Shown here: piece after piece, positions 57,540-64,000 of the stretch
Layout of the letters: each line of letters opens with the position of its first letter
Position numbering within the stretch: position 1 is the stretch's first letter
Source of the DNA: Emergomyces orientalis
Taxonomy: Eukaryota > Ascomycota > Eurotiomycetes > Onygenales > Ajellomycetaceae
Direction of reading: 5' to 3'
Assembly (NCBI GenBank): GCA_002110485.1
Contig: MOWL01000070.1
Coordinates: forward strand, 310,001-374,000
DNA length: 64,000 nt
Program-made: the position numbers and the translations under genes
The notes under the pieces: model-generated
Seen by the model: only the letters and a program-made list of their open reading frames with translations
Told to the model about the DNA's origin: nothing
The model's database searches: none

Positions 57540-58826
57540 ATGAACAACCTCAACGCCCCCGACCTCGATAAAGTCGGCATAAAAGCCGAGCCGCAACTGG
57601 CAGACCAATTCCGTAGAGAAGTTGCGCATCTCCTGGGGCGTGCATCGCTAGGATTCCCTGGTGCACAGCCCGTCAGCTTTTCCTCACGACATATTCTCGA
57701 GCTACAAAAGACAGACTACTACGTTTGTGAGAAGACGGATGGGATCCGCTGCCTTCTCTATTTTGCCCGAGGGGACCCAGAGTCCGACACGCCCGAAATC
57801 CACTACCTTATCGACCGCAAAAATGACTACAGATACGTGCCCGGCCTGCATTTCCCACTACCGGACGATGAGACTTTCCAGAGCTTCCACGTAGATACGA
57901 TCGTGGATGGGGAGCTGGTTATTGATACTTATGAAGATGGCTCGTCGCAGATGAAGTTCTACGTTTTTGACTGTCTCGTGTTGGATGGGACGAGCCTGAT
58001 GCACCGCACCCTCGATAAGAGGCTGGCATATTTCAAAGAGAAAGTTCTCAAACCCTATAATGCCATGTACAAGAAATACCCTTCGGAAAAGAAACACCGC
58101 GCATTCGCCGTGGAGGACAAATCGACACAATTCAGCTACGGTCTCGAAATGATGTTCCGCGAAATAATACCCAAGGTGAAAAAACTCCACGGCAACGACG
58201 GCCTCATCTTCACATGCCGCAGCACCCCCTACAAAATCGGCACGGACGAACATATTCTCAAATGGAAACCGCCGGCGGAAAACTCAGTCGATTTCCGCAT
58301 GCGTTTGCAATTCCCCTTCGTCGAACCGGACGAGGCCGATGACGACGGTGACGGCACCACAGAACCCTACCCAGACTACGACGCCATCCCCATCTTCCAC
58401 CTCTTCGTCGTGCGAAAGACAAACGACTACGTACCCTACGGCACTATGCACGTCACCGAGGAGGAATGGGAGGTGCTCAAAGCTATGCAGAAACCGCTTG
58501 ACGACTCCATCGTTGAGTGCTACAAGGACGAGCAGCACCGTTGGCGTTTTATGCGGCTGCGGGAGGATAAGACGGATGCGAATCATATCTCAACCGTCGA
58601 GAGTGTTATGGAGAGTATTGAGGATCGTGTTGGGGAGGAGGACCTGATTCGTGCCGCGCCCGCGATCAAGGTCGCGTGGAAGCGAAGGCAGGCTGAGGCG
58701 GAGATGGCGAGGCATAGGGCTGTGGAGGAGGAGAGGAGGAAGAGAAGTATGGTGCCGAATGGAGGGTCGGCGGGAACTGGGATGAATGGGATTGGAACTG
58801 GGGTGAAGAGGAAATTTGAGGAGTGA
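57540..58826 (+). CDS. CEG1: mRNA guanylyltransferase (capping enzyme alpha subunit)
   Basis: Single exon, 428 residues. Nucleotidyltransferase motifs are present in order: motif I EKTDGIR with the GMP-accepting Lys 65; IDRKNDYRYVPGLHFPLPDD (motif IIIa region preceded by YLIDRK); DTIVDGELVID (motif III); HGNDGLIFTCRSTPYKIGTD (motif IV); and LKWKPPAENSVDFRM (motif V). A C-terminal OB-fold part follows with RWRFMRLREDKTDANHIST (motif VI). It transfers GMP from GTP to the 5' diphosphate of nascent mRNA in the nucleus, working with a separate RNA triphosphatase. The tail after about 380 is a charged helix and a Gly-rich end. Length is normal for fungal Ceg1. It converges with the DNA ligase gene, a member of the same superfamily. 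Confidence 0.96.
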   Translation: MNNLNAPDLDKVGIKAEPQLADQFRREVAHLLGRASLGFPGAQPVSFSSRHILELQKTDYYVCEKTDGIRCLLYFARGDPESDTPEIHYLIDRKNDYRYVPGLHFPLPDDETFQSFHVDTIVDGELVIDTYEDGSSQMKFYVFDCLVLDGTSLMHRTLDKRLAYFKEKVLKPYNAMYKKYPSEKKHRAFAVEDKSTQFSYGLEMMFREIIPKVKKLHGNDGLIFTCRSTPYKIGTDEHILKWKPPAENSVDFRMRLQFPFVEPDEADDDGDGTTEPYPDYDAIPIFHLFVVRKTNDYVPYGTMHVTEEEWEVLKAMQKPLDDSIVECYKDEQHRWRFMRLREDKTDANHISTVESVMESIEDRVGEEDLIRAAPAIKVAWKRRQAEAEMARHRAVEEERRKRSMVPNGGSAGTGMNGIGTGVKRKFEE

Positions 58827-59444
58827 GGGAGGGTGCGCTGATTGGGGTCAGAAGTTGGTGAGAGTTTAGGGAGGTAGGAGATGTTACAAAAAGCAAAAAA
58901 ATGTGACGAATTGGAATGAAATGTATATGTACCCTTACTATTCTGTGTTTTTAATATTACTATTTTTTGTTTTCCAGGATGCGAGCACTGGCGTTTTGTT
59001 TTCGTCCTTGCGAATATTTCGCGCTGCTTATTACTACTAGACTACTTTTGTTGCTTGTGGGTTTTCTTTTATTCTTTTTTTCCCCCAATTTCTCCCTGTA
59101 TTCTTTTCGTTTTCCTTCCTGCTGTTCTCTTTTCCACGATAGGGGTTGTTTCAAATGCAAATTATGGGGGATGAGTGGAATCAAACCGGATTTTTGCTGG
59201 CGGATCAACATTGATCATCTTGTTGGAACCTATTTATTTTGAATTGCATATTCCAATCCAACATGGTGGTAGCATTTGATGTCCATGATATGATAATGAC
59301 CGAAAGCAGATATCCATAAACATAGAGCCTGGAGCATTCAAGGTTTCATAACTAGCAAAGACGTAAAGCTGGCGCAACCTGATGCGACAAATCCCTGAAA
59401 CAAGCTGCCCTCCAACACCCATTTCATATACATCACACAACCAC
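58827..59444. other. 3' flanks of convergent CEG1 and CDC9 genes
   Basis: AT-rich sequence between two stop codons. A frame at 58967-59242 (+) starts in T-rich sequence and is not believed. Confidence 0.6.
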
Positions 59445-62395
59445 TCAATATTCAAAGTCATCATCCACTCCACCTTTTCCCGCTGTATCCTTACTCACAC
59501 TCTCCTGCCTCCGATACATTTCTGCCACCTGCCTCGTCGTCGTCGCCTCCTCTGGCTTCTTATCATCCCTACTCTTAATGTACCTAGGGAACCGCAACGA
59601 AATACCCTTACCGGGCCCATTATTAGTACCCATAACCTCATCCGCCGCAGCTTTGTAGCGCGGGCTAAGCGTCAAATCCGCCGCTTTCACTTCCCACACA
59701 TATTTGGGCTCGAACCAGACGTCCGGCTGGTCCTTGGGGACGGAGGAGTGGTCATAGAATGGTTTTGGCCGGTCGATGACGAGGGGGGAAAGCGATTTGT
59801 GTAGTTCTTCCAGTAGAGCTTCGGAAAACCCAGTGCCGATGTTGCAGACTGTTTCGTAGTTTTGGGTGTTGGGGTTGTAGGCGGCGAGGAGGAAGGCGCC
59901 GTAGACAGATGTGCGTTTGCCGCGTCCGTAGTAGGCGCCCAGCACGACGAGGTCGAGAGAGTCGCCGATACCAGCGAGGTAGTCCTTTTTAACCTACAGG
60001 ATTTTAAATTGGTTAGAAGGATGTTGTGGCGTTTGCGGTTGATTTGAGATAGGGGGTGTTTTTTACATACCTTAAGCCAGTTTCGACTGCGTTTGCTGGG
60101 CTCGTATCCGCTTTCTTCGCTGTCGAGCATTTTCACCATCAGACCCTCACATGATGCTTTTACACTCTCATCAAGCAATGTCTGGATCTCGTCGAGGTCA
60201 TTAGTGTCCCCATGCTGGGCGAAGACGAATTCGCCTTCAACTGGTGTGAAGGCTTCGTGCAAGAGAGTCCTTCGTTCTCGTAGGCTCTTTTTCACAGTTG
60301 GCTGCAACATACATCAACATTTACGAAGTTCAATAGCTTGAAATATAGAAGGAGAGGATATAAAAGATATAGCACTTACCTCTCCATTCAGAAAAAGCAA
60401 ATCGAACGCAAACACACAGACTTTAACCTTGACGTCTTCCGCCTTCACATCTTTCCGCTTCCTCGTCATGAGCTGCTGGAAGGGCAAAACCTTCTTGTTC
60501 ACCAAATCCCACGCAACGGTTTCGCAGTCCAGCACAAAACTTGTTGTACCTTTCTTAATCCAGTTCTCTAGTTTACCAAGGATATCCGGATACTTCTTCG
60601 ATAAGTCTTCTGAATTCCGCGAAAAGATTGCACATATGCCTTCCCCATCTTTCTGCAAAGTTGATGCAGTGGAACCATATTTGTGTATTTCTTCACGGGC
60701 AACATAGTGTATTTGCGCTCTTTCACCATCATACTTGTACTCACACGTGAAATTTTTGCCTTCGAAACGGTCAAGAACTTCAGTGATGGACTTTGTGGGT
60801 TTGGCCAACATGGGCTTCAGGGGAACTCCGGGTTGCAATTTGCACTTGTCCTTCAGGTTGAAGATTCCATGCTCAAGCATAGCGGGGATAATGACTTCAT
60901 ATGAAGGAAGTTCACTGAATAAAAAAAAAAGAAACGCGTTAATAAAAGCTCGGCTCGGGTTAGGTGAAGGTAAAATCCTACCTATACACGGATTTGAGAA
61001 TAGCTTCACCCTTGCCCAGCTCTTCGGTGCTGGGCGCCTTTTTCCCTTGCACCTCAACTTCATGGGCCACCATCGCATGTGCCAGCGCTACGAGTACTGT
61101 CTTTTCAGCAAGCCCAAGACGCAGCTTACCTTCAAGGAAACGAATTATAAACTTGGCTTCGCTTGGCCCGCCCTTGTTGTGTGTGATATCAATCCCCTTC
61201 GACCCCTTTCCTGCCATAACAGCATCGGCGGACGACAAGAGCTTTTTGATAGCAGAAATCTTTTTCTCTTGAGATCCGTGACCCTGTGTCTTAGCAATTG
61301 CAAGGAGGCCCTCGTGGACTCCCCTAACGGTCAGTGATTTCGGCTTGAACATGGTTGGTTGGTTTGAGCGACTTTTCGCGGCTACAAGGCCAAGGTCGCC
61401 GATTTCATGCTGGTCAGCCTTGATAACTGCCAGACTACGGCCGGTGGATTCACCAATGGCTTTCATGATGAATGATTCGCCAATTCCGAGTTCAATGCCG
61501 GCATAATCGGCAGCTAATTTGTTGAGCATCAGCTGGACGGTTGAAAGGAGGTCACTCGGGGTGAGACGAAGAACTTGACGGAGGAAAAGAGAGCAGTGAG
61601 ATAATATAATTAGTCGTTTAGTAGTCATTTCAATGAGGGAGAAAGTCGTGCAGAGCGCCGCATAAGGGACGGGTTCCCCAGCCTTCCAATCCGGGTAGGG
61701 ATCTTTCCCAGTTCCTTTCAATGCCTGCTGGACCGTTTCCCTCTTCTTCTGAGCAAGTTTAGGCTTCTCTTCTCCTAGCTCATCATCATTTTCAGAAATA
61801 ATATCTTCCTGTTCAGCGGATGAGGATTCCTTGTCTTCAACGACAGCATCTTCCTTTACTTTCTTTGGAGATCTTGCGCGTTTATTCTGGACTTTAGACG
61901 CAGCGGGTTTCTTGTTGGCGGCCTTTGCCTTCGGGGAAACAGGTTTCTTCTCAGGCGAAAAACGTTTTCGTCGTTTCGTGACCGGTTGCACATCAGATGG
62001 TTCACTCTCTTCCACCGGACTCTTCTCCCGCTTTAGCTTCTTTGTCCCAGGAGAGTCACTGTCGTTGTCGCTATGTGACTTTTCGGCTGAGCTATCCGCA
62101 TCCGATCCCCCTTTTTCTGCCGCAGTAGGGGTCTCGCTCCTCTGACTTCCCTCGACCTTTGGTTCCTTGCCGGCCTCAACATCATCCATATCAACATCCT
62201 TATCTCCATTCCCTAGCACCTCTTCATTCATCTCTGTTCTAGCTTCCTCTTCTTGTTCCTTTCTACTCCCTGGCCCAGACGAGAAGGCTAACGTAGACTG
62301 TTTTTTCGGAAGCGATGGGGACCCAGCATTGGCACCGAAGAACTTCCTGCACATGCAAAGGGGGATATAGATTAGCAAGCAAGCACCACGTAGGC

Positions 62396-62429
<34 letters not shown>

Positions 62430-62618
62430 TCAAAAACAAAAGCAACCTTGCTTAACATGTATTGAAAAGGGAACCCTCTGTTAACAACCAATATAGCATA
62501 GACAAAAACACCAACCAAAACCACCACCCCATCACAACACACGCACGCACCCAATACTCAATTGTGGATCTCTAACATACCCCAAAGTAGCTTGCTTCGC
62601 ACCACCTTTTTGCGCCAT
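59445..62618 (-). CDS. CDC9: DNA ligase I (ATP-dependent), five exons
   Basis: Exons 62618-62581, 62346-60982, 60914-60380, 60301-60071 and 59993-59445 give 905 residues. The first junction rebuilds a PCNA-interacting box, QATLGKFF (residues 9-16), at the very N-terminus. Next is a disordered charged region with nuclear-localisation-like clusters (KKLKREKSP, TKRRKRFSPEKKP). The ligase DNA-binding domain begins with VPYAALCTTFSLIEMTTKRL; the adenylation domain has motif I CEYKYDGERAQIHYV with Lys about 528, then EGICAIFSRNSEDLSKKYPD, and FVLDCETVAW; the motif CEGLMVKML and RNWLKVKKDYLAGIGDSLDL lead to the OB domain with GAYYGRGKRTSVYG and WEVKAADLTLSPRYKAA. It seals Okazaki fragments and repair nicks in nucleus and possibly mitochondria. 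Length fits fungal Cdc9. Intron 1 (234 bases) contains a T(31) run on the coding strand. Confidence 0.96.
62397..62427. repeat. Homopolymer A(31)/T(31) inside intron 1 of CDC9
   Basis: Thirty-one consecutive A on the plus strand, T on the coding strand, some 50 bases before the acceptor of the first intron. Confidence 0.9.
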
Positions 62619-64000
62619 CTCCTCTCCTCCTCGAATCAATGACAAAGAACTATACGGAGTCGCAAAGCACGTATTCCGCAGAAACACAGGAAGAAAAGAG
62701 GCGCAATCGGTTCTTCGAATCCGGGGCAAATAGATATCACCTGCGCAATTGACTGTAGAAAACGGCCTATCTCTTTCGTAAAGCGTGCTGACAATGATCC
62801 GGCTCTGGTGCCGGCTTGGTAGCTGGTTCCACGGTGCGGTAGTAGTAGTTACGGCCACGGCTCCAAACCGGGATTGAATGGGAATATGCGACGAAGCGTA
62901 GAATGGAGGAGAGCGCATCAATATATTTGTGCTTTTTGTTCCCTCCTTTTTTTTCTTTTCTTTCTTTTTCCCTTTCGCTCCTCCACGCAGTGAGAGGGGA
63001 ATGGGTATTTACTTTGTTCTATTTATTTGCTTTTTTTGCTTCTGTAGTTCATGGGTCGGGGGAAAGGTTTTGCGGAGTTGGGGGAAATTTCGAGGTATAG
63101 GGTGAGGAGCAATTGAATGCACGTCAAGGGAAAAGAAAGAATTAAAGAAGAGAAAACTAAAGAAGCAGACGGGGTTCAAGCCGTATTTATCTGCTGGTTC
63201 ATGCTGGGGGAATAGTGGAATGTGGATGTGATGTTGTCGTTGTCTAAATAGCTGAGGCTTCAGGCAACCAGCTGCGGCCTGGAATTCGATTTCGATTGCC
63301 CGTTTTGCAGCGACGTGCTGAGACGCGCCAGGTAGAAGAGCATCACGTGATATCGCGACTCCTGCGAATATTGGGTTCAAGTAAAAAGGGGAAAATCAGA
63401 GATTGCCGAGGAACACAGAACTATAAAGAGTTTACGCAGTAGAGGTGAGACAGGTTTTGCAATTACTGTCTATAGGTAGTAGAAGCAATTAACCTTGGCC
63501 ACTGCGGAACAAAATTTCCTGAAACTCCCTTTTAAGCGCAAACCAGAGCGAGGCTCGGGCAATGAAAATTTTACTGTTATTCTGACATGATGCTTTCTGA
63601 ATCTTGACCTTTGTGAGTAGAACATATCTTCCCTTGGAATGGTGGGAGGTGAGGGAATCGCCAGACAATAATGTCTATCTAGTTTCCTACTTTTAAAAAA
63701 AAAAGGAATTATGTATAACGTACATTGAGTTCCTTTTTTTTACGGTTAAGGAGGAACACAATGCGAGGGGGGTGTCGAAAACAGTAAAACAGGAATGGAA
63801 AGGGAAGATCTGATAATATTAACCTTGAAACTATCAAAGTGCAAGAGAGGGGAACGAGAGAATCAATGGCAATGGTATGTTTGACAGACCGCAGATTTCA
63901 ATAGAAAGCTAACCCAAGAAATGGTAAACTACGGTGCATAATCCTTTACGAAGCTTTTAACTTGCGCATGGTATAAGTAATTTATATTGGTGGTTGCGCT
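62619..64000. other. Upstream region of CDC9, no gene recognised
   Basis: Short frames on both strands lack motifs. GATCTGATAA, another full Sre1-type consensus match, lies at 63807-63816 on the plus strand; the gene it may serve would be outside the window. Confidence 0.5.

Noticed and set aside
57858..58586. Minus-strand frames inside the capping-enzyme gene
   Set aside because: Complement of a gene with all guanylyltransferase motifs; no independent signal.
1..64000. Search for CRISPR arrays, operons, insertion sequences and retroelement polymerase motifs
   Set aside because: None seen: no regularly spaced direct repeats, no reverse transcriptase or transposase motifs; the window is eukaryotic and spliced.

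Overview
The window reads as nuclear DNA of a filamentous ascomycete. Genes are mostly short multi-exon units with introns of about 55-240 bases and GT...AG ends. Intergenic DNA is long and rich in homopolymers and microsatellites, and several genes have pyrimidine-rich leaders of about 1 kb. Protein sequences (PUF/RRM protein, capping enzyme, DNA ligase I, Cdc42, Sgf73, Ecl1-type factor, GT69 mannosyltransferase, siderophore transporter) and tandem GATA-factor sites of the Sre1/SreA type suggest Eurotiomycetes. An onygenalean dimorphic fungus is my best guess; this is inference from style and family content, not a match.

Layout. 0-10 kb: a GST-like gene (+), then an Ecl1/life-span regulatory factor gene (-) whose zinc-binding motif is split over three exons, then the SWR1-complex subunit Vps72/YL1 (-). 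10-20 kb: a JSN1-type RRM+PUF RNA-binding protein (+) with a leader over 1 kb and a T-rich 3' flank of about 1.7 kb, then a small unrecognised spliced gene (-). 20-28 kb: a GT69 (CMT1/CAP59-like) mannosyltransferase (-), a DUF1349 protein (+), and a five-exon siderophore-iron transporter (+) with two perfect Sre1-type sites in its upstream region.

28-42 kb is a gene-poor, decayed stretch: an SRPK-like kinase pseudogene, one intact six-exon cytochrome P450, an unidentified remnant, an intact hypothetical protein, and a broken NLR/STAND-type gene (nucleoside-phosphorylase domain, helical region, ankyrin and short repeats). 42-50 kb: Cdc42 (+), an unrecognised spliced gene (+), a decayed PD-(D/E)XK-like gene (-) and an agmatinase (-) with a signal peptide and a C-terminal RDEL. 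51-64 kb is mostly housekeeping: a DUF1993 protein, mitochondrial-type ketoacyl-ACP synthase (Cem1), SAGA subunit Sgf73, mRNA guanylyltransferase (Ceg1) and, convergent with it, DNA ligase I (Cdc9).

Functional themes are chromatin and transcription (Vps72, Sgf73, Ceg1), replication (Cdc9), polarity (Cdc42), RNA control (PUF), iron uptake, and an accessory zone with P450, kinase and NLR remains. All spliced models were built by hand from splice-site phase and family motifs. Exon phases close exactly in every model given, but transcript ends and some starts are unproven.
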